This document shows, in pieces, positions 47,567 to 56,482 of a stretch of 64,000 bases of DNA (within the stretch, counting starts at the first letter, position 1; every line of letters begins with the position of its first letter). This DNA comes from Streptomyces coeruleorubidus (GTDB taxonomy: Bacteria; Actinomycetota; Actinomycetes; Streptomycetales; Streptomycetaceae), in the NCBI RefSeq assembly GCF_028885415.1, contig NZ_CP118527.1:186001-250000 (forward strand). Reading direction: 5' to 3'. Both the position numbers and the translations under genes were made by a program. The notes below the pieces were generated by a model. It searched no databases, was not told where the DNA came from, and saw only the letters and a list, made by a program, of their open reading frames with translations.

Positions 47567-48208
47567 ATGACTCCACTCACGACGCTCGCCCCGCGGGCGG
47601 AGGAGGGCGACACCCCTCCGACCCGGTTCGACGACCATCTGGCCGCCCAACTGCTCGCGCAGCGCATCGTGCTGCTGGGCACGCAGGTGGACGAGGTCTC
47701 CGCGAACCGGGTCTGTGCCCAGCTGCTGATCCTGTCCGCGGAGGACCCGCGCACCGACATCAGCCTGTACATCAACAGCCCCGGCGGCTCGGTGCACGCG
47801 GGCCTGGCCATCTACGACACGATGCGGCTGATCCCCAACGACGTCTCCACCCTGGCCATGGGCTTCGCCGCCAGCATGGGCCAGTTCCTGCTCTGCGTCG
47901 GCACGCCGGGCAAGCGCTACGCCCTGCCGAACGCGCGCGTGATGATGCATCAGCCGTCAGGGGGCATCGGCGGCACCACCGCCGACATCGAGATCCAGGC
48001 GCAGAACCTGGAGTTCACCAAGCGGACCATCGAGCGGATCACCGCCGAGCACACCGGGCAGACCCCGGAGACCATCTCCCGGGACGGCGACAGGGACCGC
48101 TGGTTCACGGCCGAGGAGGCCAGGGAGTACGGCATGGTGGACCGGGTCCTGGAGTCCCTCGCGGACATCCGCCCGGCGGCCACCCGGCGCAGGATGGGGC
48201 TTCAGTGA
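47567..48208 (+). CDS. clpP3: ATP-dependent Clp protease proteolytic subunit ClpP3
   Basis: An intact 213-residue ClpP peptidase subunit. The catalytic triad is complete: Ser103 in [12 protein letters not shown], His128 in [10 protein letters not shown] and Asp177 in [11 protein letters not shown]. It forms a cylindrical complex fed by Clp ATPases. The ATG has GAGGAG before it. In Streptomyces this second clpP operon is normally silent and is induced by PopR when ClpP1P2 is lacking. It directly precedes clpP4 (TGATG overlap). Confidence 0.95.
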   Translation: MTPLTTLAPRAEEGDTPPTRFDDHLAAQLLAQRIVLLGTQVDEVSANRVCAQLLILSAEDPRTDISLYINSPGGSVHAGLAIYDTMRLIPNDVSTLAMGFAASMGQFLLCVGTPGKRYALPNARVMMHQPSGGIGGTTADIEIQAQNLEFTKRTIERITAEHTGQTPETISRDGDRDRWFTAEEAREYGMVDRVLESLADIRPAATRRRMGLQ

Positions 48209-48810
48209 TGGGTACGTACACGATTCCGAACGTCGTCGAGCGCACCCCGCAGGGCGAGCGGTCCTACGACGTGTTCAGCCGGCTGCTGTCCGAGCGGATC
48301 ATCTTCCTCGGCACCGAGATCGACGACGGCGTCGCCAACGTCGTCATCGCACAGCTCCTCCACCTGGAGTCGTCGTCCCCGGAGAGCGAGATCTCGATCT
48401 ACCTCAACTCCCCCGGCGGCTCCTTCACTTCGCTCATGGCCATCTACGACACCATGACGTACGTGCAGGCACCGATCTCGACGTTCTGCGTCGGCCAGGC
48501 GGCCTCCACGGCGGCCGTGCTGCTGGCCGGCGGGGATACAGGGCGGCGGTTCGTGCTGGAGCACGCCCGCGTGCTGCTCGGCCAGCCGGCCACGGGCGGC
48601 GCGCGCGGCACGGCGTCCGACCTGTCGCTCCAGGCCAAGGAGATGGTGCGGATCCGCTCCCAGGTGGAGGAGGTGCTGTCCCGGCACACCCACCACGACG
48701 TGGCGACCCTGCGGGCCGACATGGACCGCGACAAGGTGTTCACCGCGCAGGAGGCGGTGGGCTACGGGCTGGCCGACGAGGTGCTCAGCCGGCGCCCCGT
48801 GCGGGTCTGA
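48208..48810 (+). CDS. clpP4: Clp protease subunit ClpP4, catalytic His absent
   Basis: An intact 200-residue ClpP-family subunit with Ser100 ([13 protein letters not shown]) and Asp175 ([11 protein letters not shown]). At the catalytic histidine position it has glycine ([11 protein letters not shown], Gly125), where ClpP3 has MMHQP. It is therefore unlikely to be an active peptidase alone and probably forms a mixed complex with ClpP3. Start ATG 48208 overlaps the clpP3 stop. Confidence 0.93.
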   Translation: MGTYTIPNVVERTPQGERSYDVFSRLLSERIIFLGTEIDDGVANVVIAQLLHLESSSPESEISIYLNSPGGSFTSLMAIYDTMTYVQAPISTFCVGQAASTAAVLLAGGDTGRRFVLEHARVLLGQPATGGARGTASDLSLQAKEMVRIRSQVEEVLSRHTHHDVATLRADMDRDKVFTAQEAVGYGLADEVLSRRPVRV

Positions 48811-48830
48811 GGCGCCGGCCGGCCACCGGT

Positions 48831-49257
48831 TCAGGCGGCCATGCACAGTCCCTCGGACGACGAGGGGACGCCCCGCGGCGGCTGCCGACCGGGTAGCGCG
48901 ACGTGACGCGGGTCAGTTCGCCCTGCGCCCTCGACAGCAGGTCGCCGAGGCTCAGTCCGAGGGCGTGGGCGGCGGCCGCGAGGACCTCCGATGAGGCCTC
49001 CTTGCGGCCGCGCTCCACCTCCGACAGGTACGGCATGGAGATCCGCGCCTCGTCGGCGACGTCCTTCAACGTGCGCTCCTGTGCGAGACGTTCACGCCGC
49101 AGGACGTCACCGACCAGGTCACGCCACAGGGCTCCTTCGGGGCGGGAGCCGGCGGCCCCTGGCGTGGCGGGGCGGTGGCCGGACGGGTGGCCTGGGGGCG
49201 CGATCCGGGCGGGCGAAGGGGGATGACGCGGGCTTCGTTCGGCACGTGGTTGCTCAC
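48831..49257 (-). CDS. popR: PopR, activator of clpP3-clpP4 (two frameshifts)
   Basis: An XRE-type activator of about 142 residues. It starts MSNHVPNEARVIPLRPPGSR and contains the helix-turn-helix RTLKDVADEARISMPYLSEV, then ERGRKEASSEVLAAAAHALG. Restored, it ends SEGLCMAA; a C-terminal Ala-Ala is the kind of tail through which ClpP1P2 degrades PopR. Breaks are near 49130 and 48875. It lies just downstream of and convergent with clpP4, as in other streptomycetes. Confidence 0.85.
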
Positions 49258-49382
49258 TTCTCCAGCCTAGGAGTCGTGCTCGTCAGGGGAAGGGTCCGGC
49301 ATTCCGCCCTGGGTGGAATCGCCGAACGGGCAGGTCGCCAGGTGACGTTGGGAGACCGTGACTCCGCCCGGCGGTCCGTCTG

Positions 49383-49964
49383 CTACTGGCCCACGCGCCC
49401 GTCGATCCGCTCGCGCAGGAAGTCCGCGTGGCCGTTGTGCCGTGCGTACTCCTCGATCATGTGCACCAGCACTTCCCGCAGCGTGATCGTCTCGTCGTCG
49501 ACCGTGCCCGTGACCTCCAGGCTCGGTGCCTCGGCCACCAGACGTTCCGCGAACGCGATCTCGCCCCGCCAGGCGGCCCAGGCCGCGGCGACGGTCCCCG
49601 GGTCGGGCACGGCACCGGTGAAGTCGGCGTTCGGTTCGTCCTGTGTGCGGTAGAGGCGGGGTACGTCCTGCCCGGCCATGACGCGGCGGAACCAGGTGTG
49701 CTCCATCTCGGCCAGATGACGTACGAGTCCCAGCAGCGACAGGTCGGACGGCGGTACGGAACGGCGGGCCATGGCCTCGGCGTCCAGTCCGGCGCACTTC
49801 AGCTCCAGCGTCAGCCGCTGGTCGCGCAGGTATCCGACGAGGGTGTCGTGCTCCCCCGTGTAGCCGCTGTCGCTGCGCGGATCGTCGTCCGGGTGGACGA
49901 ACATGTCCCACCAGCCGAAATTCCGCCCGTGCGGCGCGGATCCCGCTTGCTCGGTGTCGGTCAT
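49383..49964 (-). CDS. DinB/DUF664 family protein
   Basis: An intact 193-residue DinB-superfamily four-helix protein (DUF664 type). The metal-ligand histidines lie in LSLLGLVRHLAEMEHTWFRR and HMIEEYARHNGHADFLRERI. The family includes mycothiol-dependent and bacillithiol-dependent transferases. ATG 49964 (MTDTEQAGSAPHGRNFGWWD) is preferred. Substrate unknown. Confidence 0.85.
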   Translation of the reverse strand: MTDTEQAGSAPHGRNFGWWDMFVHPDDDPRSDSGYTGEHDTLVGYLRDQRLTLELKCAGLDAEAMARRSVPPSDLSLLGLVRHLAEMEHTWFRRVMAGQDVPRLYRTQDEPNADFTGAVPDPGTVAAAWAAWRGEIAFAERLVAEAPSLEVTGTVDDETITLREVLVHMIEEYARHNGHADFLRERIDGRVGQ

Positions 49965-50081
49965 GGGGGTGAGCATCGACGGCCCGGGCCGCCGCACGCC
50001 ACCGTTTTTCCGCCGCTCGGCAGATCGACGGGCATGTGTAGCACCTATCCGGGTACCCGCAACTCGGAAGGACCCAGGCAG

Positions 50082-50997
50082 ATGTCCGCAGTGACGTTCA
50101 TGGGAGAGGTAATGGAGTCCGCCGTGATCCGGTCAAAGGCACAGGTCGTCGAAGAGAACGCGGAGGCCGGCACGGGTGACGGAGCACTGCCGGGAGTCGT
50201 GGACCGCGGTCCGTGGCTCCGCGGGACGCCAGGGAGCTGTCCCGCCAGTTCTTCCAGCGCCTGACGGAACTCGAAGAGGGCACGCACGAGTACCAGTACG
50301 CGCGCAACACGCTGATCGAGATGAACATGTCGCTCGTGCGGTTCGCGGCCGGCCGGTTCCGGGCCGCGGCGACGACATGGAGGACATCGTCCAGACCGGC
50401 ATGATCGGCCTGATCAAGGCCATCGACCGGTTCGAGCTGTCGCGCGAGGTCGAGTTCACCTCCTTCGCGCTGCCGTACATCGTCGGTGAGATCAAGCGGT
50501 TCTTCCGGGACACGACGTGGGCGGTGCACGTGCCACGGCGGCTGCAGGAACTGCGGGTGGAGCTGGCCAAGGCCCGCGAGGAACTCGCCAGCCGGCTGGA
50601 CCGCGAGCCCACGGTCACCGAGCTGGCCACGCTGATGAACATCTCCGAGAAGGAGGTCGTCGAGGGGCAGATCGCCGCCAACGGCTACAACTCGTCGTCG
50701 CTGGACGCCGCGCTCACCGGCGACGGCCCGGAGGGCGGCGAGGCGGTCCTGGCCGACTTCATCGGCGTGGAGGAGGACGGGCTGCGGCTCGTCGAGGACT
50801 TCCACTCGCTCGCCCCGCTGATGGCGGAGCTGAGCGAGCGTGACCGGCAGATCCTCCACATGCGGTTCGTGGAGGAGGCCACACAGGCGGAGATCGGGGA
50901 GCGGCTGGGCTGCTCGCAGATGCACGTCTCCCGCCTGATCAAGCGGATCATCACGCGACTGCGCGAGGGCATGCTGGGCGAGCTGGGCTGCGCCTGA
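50082..50997 (+). CDS. SigB/F/G-type RNA polymerase sigma factor (two frameshifts)
   Basis: A group-3 sigma factor of about 305 residues. Region 2: LSRQFFQRLTELEEGTHEYQ, ARNTLIEMNMSLVRFAAGRF, DIVQTGMIGLIKAIDRFELS. Region 3: RRLQELRVELAKAREELASR, EPTVTELATLMNISEKEVVE. Region 4: SERDRQILHMRFVEEATQAE, RLGCSQMHVSRLIKRI. This is the SigB/SigF-like stress and sporulation group. One base each is missing near 50207 and 50360. GGAAGGAC precedes ATG 50082. It faces an RsbW-like gene, which may encode its antagonist. Confidence 0.88.
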
Positions 50998-51013
50998 CGC
51001 GGCCGGCGGGCCA

Positions 51014-51054
51014 GCGGGTGCCGTCCCCGCGTGCGGGAGTGGGACGGCACCCGC
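51014..51054. terminator. Strong bidirectional hairpin, 14-bp arms
   Basis: GCGGGTGCCGTCCC at 51014-51027 pairs perfectly with 51041-51054 around a 13-base loop, immediately after the sigma-factor stop and between convergent genes. Confidence 0.75.
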
Positions 51055-51056
51055 CT

Positions 51057-51150
51057 CTGTGTCGGCTCCGGGAGTCCGGGCACTGTGTCGGCTCCGGGGG
51101 TCCGGGACTCAGGACGGCTCAACCGTCGGTGGACGGCTCAGCCGTCGGTT
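51057..51150. repeat. Two short tandem duplications
   Basis: A 26-bp unit starting CTGTGTCGGCTCCGGG occurs at 51057-51082 and 51083-51108 with small differences. A 19-bp unit starting GACGGCTCA occurs at 51113-51131 and 51132-51150. The second 19-bp copy includes the RsbW-like stop codon and holds the palindrome GACGGCTCAGCCGTC (51132-51146), a likely terminator arm. Confidence 0.55.
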
Positions 51151-51602
51151 TCGCCGCTGAGCGGCAGCACGGCGCGTACCCGTTTGCCCACCGGCACCCG
51201 CTCCATGCTGACCTGCTCCGCGAGCGCGTGGACGATCTCCAGGCCGTGCCGCCCGACGCGCTCGGGGTTGCGCGGGAAGATGCGGGGCAGTGCGGAGCTG
51301 CTGTCGTAGACCGACACCGTCACCGAGGTGTCCGTGCCGACCAGTTCCAGGATGTACGGGCCGTTGCTGTGCCGGTCGGCGTTGGTGACCAGCTCGCTCA
51401 CGACGAGCTGCACCGCGCCGTCGGTCCGGTCGTCGATGCGCGCGCACCACTCGGTCCTGAGCTGCTCGAGGAAGAGCGCGGCGAAGGATCGCGCCTCGGC
51501 GATGCATCCCTGCTCGCCCGTGTAGTGTGCCGCCCGCCTCAGCGGTTCCACGGGCACGTCGAAACCAGTCGGTATCACTGCCCCGTCCAGGTGGTCGATC
51601 AT
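51138..51602 (-). CDS. RsbW-like ATP-binding regulator (HATPase anti-sigma type)
   Basis: An intact 154-residue GHKL ATPase. The N-box is VQLVVSELVTNADRHSNGPY and the G-box region RVGRHGLEIVHALAEQVSME. The single small HATPase domain is of the RsbW/SpoIIAB-like group that Streptomyces encodes in dozens. Such proteins can bind and inhibit sigma factors or anti-anti-sigma factors through a serine kinase activity. It is convergent with the sigma-factor gene, making a functional pair plausible but unproved. Confidence 0.85.
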   Translation of the reverse strand: MIDHLDGAVIPTGFDVPVEPLRRAAHYTGEQGCIAEARSFAALFLEQLRTEWCARIDDRTDGAVQLVVSELVTNADRHSNGPYILELVGTDTSVTVSVYDSSSALPRIFPRNPERVGRHGLEIVHALAEQVSMERVPVGKRVRAVLPLSGETDG

Positions 51603-51824
51603 TCTTTTCTCTCTGGGAAGCCGGGCCGGCCGGACGCTCTGCACAGTGCTCGTACCCCGAGCCGGGCTTCGCAGTCCTGACAGGTCTGCGGCCCGTCCGG
51701 TGCCCTGGGCATTGTCCCCTGTTCGTGGGGCACCCGGTAGCAATCGGGACCGGCCGAGCGCGGCCGGTCCGGATCGCCGGACGGTCATCGCGGTACGGCG
51801 CCGACCCGGTGGGGAGGTCGAGCG

Positions 51825-52409
51825 ATGAACGAGCTGATGGCGGCACGGAGCCTGACGACCCTGCCGGTGGTCACCCTGGGCGGCGACGCCGTCGCCCACG
51901 TCAAGCACACCGTCTTCGACATCGCCGCCGGGCGGATCACCGGCTTCACGCTGAGCGGCCGGGGACTGCTGTCGGGTCCGCTGAAGCAGCGCCTGCCCTG
52001 GACGGCCGTGCACTCGCTGGGCCATGACGCGGTCATGATCGTCGACGCCGGTGCCCTGGCGGACACGTCCCTCGTGGTGGCACGCCGGGAGGCCCACGAG
52101 GGCCGGGTGGTGCACGCGAAGGTGCTGACCGACGAGGGCGGCGAGGTCGGGACGGTGCTCGACGTGGTCGTCGAGGGCGGCACCAGCGGCCGGGTCGTGG
52201 GCTTCCGGATCGCCGCGGGCAAAGCGCTGGTGCAGGGCTCCGGGCGCCACCGGCACCGGGTGTACGTGCCGCGCGGCGAGACGCTCGTGGTCACCGGCCG
52301 GGCGCTGGTGATCCCGGCGGACGCCATCCGCTACGTGGCCGGCGACCTGCCGGCCTTCGCCGCCCGGGTCGGCGCCTTCCGCGAGGGACGGAAGGGGACG
52401 CCGCCATGA
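51825..52409 (+). CDS. PRC-barrel domain protein
   Basis: An intact 194-residue protein with two PRC-barrel-like beta domains. The first is LPVVTLGGDAVAHVKHTVFD, TGFTLSGRGLLSGPLKQRLP; the second is EGRVVHAKVLTDEGGEVGTV, GRVVGFRIAAGKALVQGSGR. PRC barrels bind RNA or protein partners in RimM and photosynthetic reaction centres; in actinomycetes they are stress-associated with no known function. The next PRC gene overlaps its stop codon (ATGA). Confidence 0.8.
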   Translation: MNELMAARSLTTLPVVTLGGDAVAHVKHTVFDIAAGRITGFTLSGRGLLSGPLKQRLPWTAVHSLGHDAVMIVDAGALADTSLVVARREAHEGRVVHAKVLTDEGGEVGTVLDVVVEGGTSGRVVGFRIAAGKALVQGSGRHRHRVYVPRGETLVVTGRALVIPADAIRYVAGDLPAFAARVGAFREGRKGTPP

Positions 52410-52822
52410 TGCTGTTCTCGCAGGCGCGGGGGCTGCCGGTGCTGACGCTGGCCGACGCGCACCGGATCGGCGTCGTGAAGTCCCTGACCGTCGACGCCCC
52501 GTCCGGTGTGGTCACCCATGTCCGGGTGCGCGGCAGGTACTTCCGCAAGGAGTCCGTCCTGCCCTGGGGCGCCCTGCACACCGTCGGCCCGGACGCCGTG
52601 CTCGTCCGCTCGGCCGCCGCCACGTCCGAGGTGCCGCCGCACCACGAGCTGCCGGGCCTGAGGATCCTCACCGAGACGGGCACCGAGCTCGGCAGGGTCC
52701 AGGACGTCGTGTTCGAACCGGAGACCGGCCGCATCGAGGCGGTCCGCACCGCGCACGGCGACCTGCCGGCCGATCACATGCTCGGCCTCGGCGACTACGC
52801 CCTGGTGGTCCGTGCCGGGTGA
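52406..52822 (+). CDS. PRC-barrel domain protein, second copy
   Basis: An intact 138-residue PRC-barrel protein: MLFSQARGLPVLTLADAHRI, GVVKSLTVDAPSGVVTHVRV, LRILTETGTELGRVQDVVFE. It overlaps the upstream PRC gene by four bases, so they are cotranslated, and it ends with ADHMLGLGDYALVVRAG. The two differ enough that they are paralogues rather than a recent duplication. Confidence 0.8.
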   Translation: MMLFSQARGLPVLTLADAHRIGVVKSLTVDAPSGVVTHVRVRGRYFRKESVLPWGALHTVGPDAVLVRSAAATSEVPPHHELPGLRILTETGTELGRVQDVVFEPETGRIEAVRTAHGDLPADHMLGLGDYALVVRAG

Positions 52823-52833
52823 GCCGGGCCGGG

Positions 52834-53978
52834 TCAGGAGGCCGGGGGCTGGTCCGTCGTGCCGTTCCCGGGGTCGTTTCCGGTGTCGTTCCCGGGCGGA
52901 GGCTGCGGCGGCTCCGATGTCGGCGGCTCACTCGTCGGCGGCTCCGGCGACGTCTGCGGATCCGACGTCGGCGGTTCGCTCGTGGGAGGCTCCGAGGAGG
53001 TCGGGTCGGACGGTGAGGTCGGCGTCGTGACGCTCACCGACGGGGACGGCTTGTCGGGCTTCTCGGTCTTGCGGTCCTTCGTACCGGGGTCGCCCTTGTG
53101 GCGCTCGAACCACTCGCCGTCGGGCTCGCACATGACGAAGACGTCGACCGGCTTCGGAGCGGGCGTGACCGCCACGACGTTCGACGGCTTGTATCCCGGC
53201 CACGCGTCGCCGGTCATCTTGGGCGCGGTCTGCTGGGCGACGGGCGCGGACAGCGGGTTGCCGCACGCGCAGCGCACCCGGGGCACGCCGCGGTCGTCGA
53301 CGAGGACGGCCGTGCCGGCCTGGAGGACGGCCTGGTAGCTGGTGGCCCTGCCGTCCTGGTAACCGTGGTTGGTGACACGGGTGTCCATGCGCAGCACCAC
53401 GGGCGTGAGCGAGCGCAGGTAGGCGGGAACGTCGGGCGGGTCGACTCGGGCGACGGAGGCGAACGCCCGCTGCTTCTCCGGAGCACCCTTGAAGTACGTG
53501 ATCTGCTTCTCCACGTCACAGCTGGCCACGTTGCGGGTGCCGCCGTACAGGCCGGGCGCGCCGCCCTGTACGCCCTGGACGGCGTTCTGCGTGGCCAACT
53601 CGGTGGGCGAGGGCGACACCGGTGAGGCCGAGCTCTCCTTCGCCGTGGACTCGGTGAACGGGTCCGGGCCGGTGTCGGCCGCCGGCTGCAGGAAGACCTC
53701 GCCCTCGGACGTGCTGGTACCACCGTCGGACGCGCCGGTGCCGCCGCCGTCGGGCCGGGTGAACACCACGGCCAGGAGCACGGCGGCCACGACGGCGGTG
53801 GCGATCAGCGCGACGCGGGGTACCGACCCCCACCACGGTCGGCGGGGCTCCGGCGCCTGCCCTCCCCCGCTCGGCGGCTCGGGGGCGGCCCGCCCCCCGA
53901 CGGCGGCTGGGAGGGACCCGACAGCGGGCCCGAGGGAGGTCCTGTGGGGCGGCCGGACGACGGCGGTTCGACGCTCAC
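52834..53978 (-). CDS. DUF6777-type membrane protein (one frameshift)
   Basis: About 380 residues. GTG 53978 (SVEPPSSGRPTGPPSGPLSG) has GAAGAAGAGC upstream. A Pro/Gly/Ser-rich cytoplasmic leader is followed by one membrane helix (VALIATAVVAAVLLAVVFTR). Outside is the conserved domain with FLQPAADTGPDPFTES, GGTRNVASCDVEKQITYFKG and RVRCACGNPLSAPVAQQ. The C-terminal tail repeats EPPTSEPPTSDP-like units. One base is missing near 53895. DUF6777 proteins often sit next to kinases and streptophobe genes, as here. Function unknown. Confidence 0.75.
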
Positions 53979-54157
53979 GAGCTCTTCTTCCCACGTGGGT
54001 TCTCTGCGGCCTTGTCACACCTGAGGCGATTGATTCAGGTATATGCCGCTTTTTCCAGTACGAGTTCATTGTGTGCTCCGGTTCCGTACGGCTCGCAAGC
54101 CGACGCGGACGGACCTCCCGACGGGCGTGAGGCGCGGGTGCTGCTTAGCGTGGCAGC

Positions 54158-55455
54158 GTGAGTTCGCGCACCTCCTCCGGCCAGGCACGTACCTCCGGCG
54201 AGCGGGCCGTCGCCCGGCACGGCTGGGCGCGTGCCCTCGTCACGGTGGTCGGCGGGCTGCTCGCCATGGCGGTGGTGTCCGCTCTGGGGCTGTGGGCGGC
54301 CGGGGCGGGGAACCTCCCGGACGGCTCGTTCGCACCGGTCGTCGCGGCGACCGTGGTCACCGCCGTCGGGGGCGCCGTGAAGCTCTCCGGGAGCGCCGGA
54401 GACCTCGCCGACACGCAGGCGGGCCTGACCGTCATCCCGCTGTCCGTCACGCTCACCGGGGCGCTGGTGATCGCCTGGGGCTTCCTGCGGCCCCTGCGGC
54501 ACCGCGCGGTCGCCGGTGCCGTGGAGCTGGCCGGCTGGGCCGCCAGGATCGCGGCCCTGTGGCTGCTCGCGCTGATCGGCCTGACGCTCGCCGCCCGCCA
54601 CACGTTCGACATCTCCCTCGGGAACGACGCGCTGGGCGAACTCGGCGATCTGTTCGGCGTCTCGCCGAAAATCGGCTTCACCACCGACGTTCCGCTGTCC
54701 GTGTTCGTCGGCGTGGTGTGGCTCGCCGGTGTGCTGGTGCTGGCCCTGCTGGTGTCGCGGGGCGCCCCGTTGCCGGCCGGGCTGCTGCGCTTCCAGACGT
54801 CGGTGCGGCCGGCCGCGTACGCGATGGTCGCGCTGCTGCTCGCCTACGTGGTCATCGGCGTGGTCGTCGGCCTGGTCGTCGCGGCGGCCAAGGGGCACAC
54901 GGCGGAGACGTTCGCCGTGATCCTGCTCGGCATGCCCAACCTGGTCTGGCTGGCGCTGACGATCGGCCTCGGCGCCACCTGGAACGGCCGGGTGGAGGGG
55001 CCGTTCGGGCTGCCCATGCCGCATGTGCTCGACGAGGTGCTGCGCACCCCGGACATCTCCGAGCTGAATCTGCGGACGCTCTCCGAGCACGACGGCAGGG
55101 TGTGGTGGCTGCTGGTCGTCGACGTGGTGCTGCTGATCGCCGCCGCGTTCGTCATGGCGGCCCGCTCGCCGGCCCGGGTACGGGCCTGGCAGCACGCCGT
55201 GCACATGGCCCTCGCGCTCGTGCTCACGGTGTTCATGATCTGCCTGGTCGGGCGCATCTCCGCGCACTTCGGCCTGTCCGTGCTCGGCATCGGCGACCTG
55301 GGCGGCGGCCTCGCGGGTGAGCTGTTCCTCAGACCCCGGCTGTGGGGGCCGTGGGCCTGGCCGTCCCGTGGGGGCTGGTGACCGGGTTCGCCGGGGCGCT
55401 GCTGGCGCGGCACGTTCGGCGGCCGGGTGAGGTGCGCGCCGAGAAGGCAGGCTGA
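54158..55455 (+). CDS. Streptophobe-family polytopic membrane protein (one frameshift)
   Basis: About 432 residues with roughly ten hydrophobic segments, e.g. ALVTVVGGLLAMAVVSALGL, LSVTLTGALVIAWGFLRPL, IGFTTDVPLSVFVGVVWLAG and AYAMVALLLAYVVIGVVVGL. FDISLGNDALGELGDLFGVS is characteristic of the streptophobe family. One base is missing near 55335. Divergent from the DUF6777 gene and next to the kinase gene. Transport or signalling role unknown. Confidence 0.8.
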
Positions 55456-55495
55456 CCCCGGCACACCCTCCCACTGCCCTGCGATCGCTCCCTTC

Positions 55496-56482
55496 TTACG
55501 TCCGCTCCACGAAGACCGGTTCGGCCCAGCGCGGGGGCGGCTTCGGCCGCTCCTCCCCTGGCTGCCGGCCTGCCCGGGCGGGGGCGGGCCCGGCGGCGGC
55601 CCCGCCGCCGGTGGTCGCGGCGCGCAGGGCTGCGACGAAGTCGAGACAGGACGGGTACCGGTCGTCGGGACGCTTGGCGAGGGCCTTGGCGAACACCGGG
55701 TCCACCTCGGCCGGGAGGTCGGGGCGGGCCTCGGTCAGCGGCGGCGGGTCGTCGTACTGGTGCGCCCACAGCAGGGCCATGTCGTCGTCCCGGAGGAAGG
55801 GCGGGTGGCCGGTGAGGATCTCGTAGACGACGCAGCCGAAGCCGTACACGTCGCAGCGGGCGTCGACCGGGCGGCCCGAGATCTGCTCGGGGGCGACGTA
55901 GTCGAGTGTGCCGACGAACTGGCCGACCGTGGTGAAGCCGGTCAGCGACAGCGACTTCTTCGTCAGGCCGAAGTCGGTGAGGTAGACGTGCTCGGGGTGG
56001 TCGCTGTCGGTGCCGCGGGAGACCAGGATGTTGCCGGGCTTGACGTCCCGGTGCACCAGTCCGTGGTCGTGTGCCGCGTCGAGCGCGGAGGCGACCTGGG
56101 CGGCGACGCGCACGGCTGTGGCGGGCGGCAACGGGCCCTCCCGGTCCAGGAGATGACGCAGGTCGCTGCCGGCGACGAACCGCATCGCGATGTACAGCAC
56201 TCCGTCCGTCTCGCCGGCCTCGAAGACCGGCACGATGTGCGGGTGGTCGATCGCGGCGGCGGCCCGGGACTCGTGGGTGAAGCGGCGCCGGAAGGTGTCG
56301 TTGCGGGCGAGTTCCGGGGCTAGCAGCTTGAGCGCGACGGTGCGCTCCAGACGCAGGTCCCGGGCCCGGTAGACCACGGCCATGCCGCCGCGCCCGATCT
56401 CCTGCTCGATCCGGTACCCGGCGATCTGCTGCCCGACCAGCTCGGAGGGCCGCCCCGAGAACAGACTCGTCTCGCGCTTCAA
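55496..56482 (-). CDS. Soluble Ser/Thr protein kinase
   Basis: An intact 328-residue Hanks-type kinase with all active residues: glycine loop G30-R-G-G (IGRGGMAVVYRA), Lys52 in VALKLL, HRD at 134-136 followed by VKPGN (HRDVKPGNILVS), DFG at 160-162 and APE at 187-189. The activation loop is short, with Thr171, 174 and 175 (SLTGFTTVGQFVGTLDYVAP). It has no membrane helix or PASTA repeats, only a Pro-rich tail. TTG 56482 overlaps the stop of the upstream repeat protein gene. It should phosphorylate threonines in its neighbours. Confidence 0.92.
   Translation of the reverse strand: MKRETSLFSGRPSELVGQQIAGYRIEQEIGRGGMAVVYRARDLRLERTVALKLLAPELARNDTFRRRFTHESRAAAAIDHPHIVPVFEAGETDGVLYIAMRFVAGSDLRHLLDREGPLPPATAVRVAAQVASALDAAHDHGLVHRDVKPGNILVSRGTDSDHPEHVYLTDFGLTKKSLSLTGFTTVGQFVGTLDYVAPEQISGRPVDARCDVYGFGCVVYEILTGHPPFLRDDDMALLWAHQYDDPPPLTEARPDLPAEVDPVFAKALAKRPDDRYPSCLDFVAALRAATTGGGAAAGPAPARAGRQPGEERPKPPPRWAEPVFVERT

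Noticed and set aside
54035..55474. A 479-codon open frame on the minus strand opposite the streptophobe gene
   Set aside because: Its composition is that of an antisense shadow (Gln/Arg/His-rich), while the plus strand encodes a coherent membrane protein with normal codon bias.
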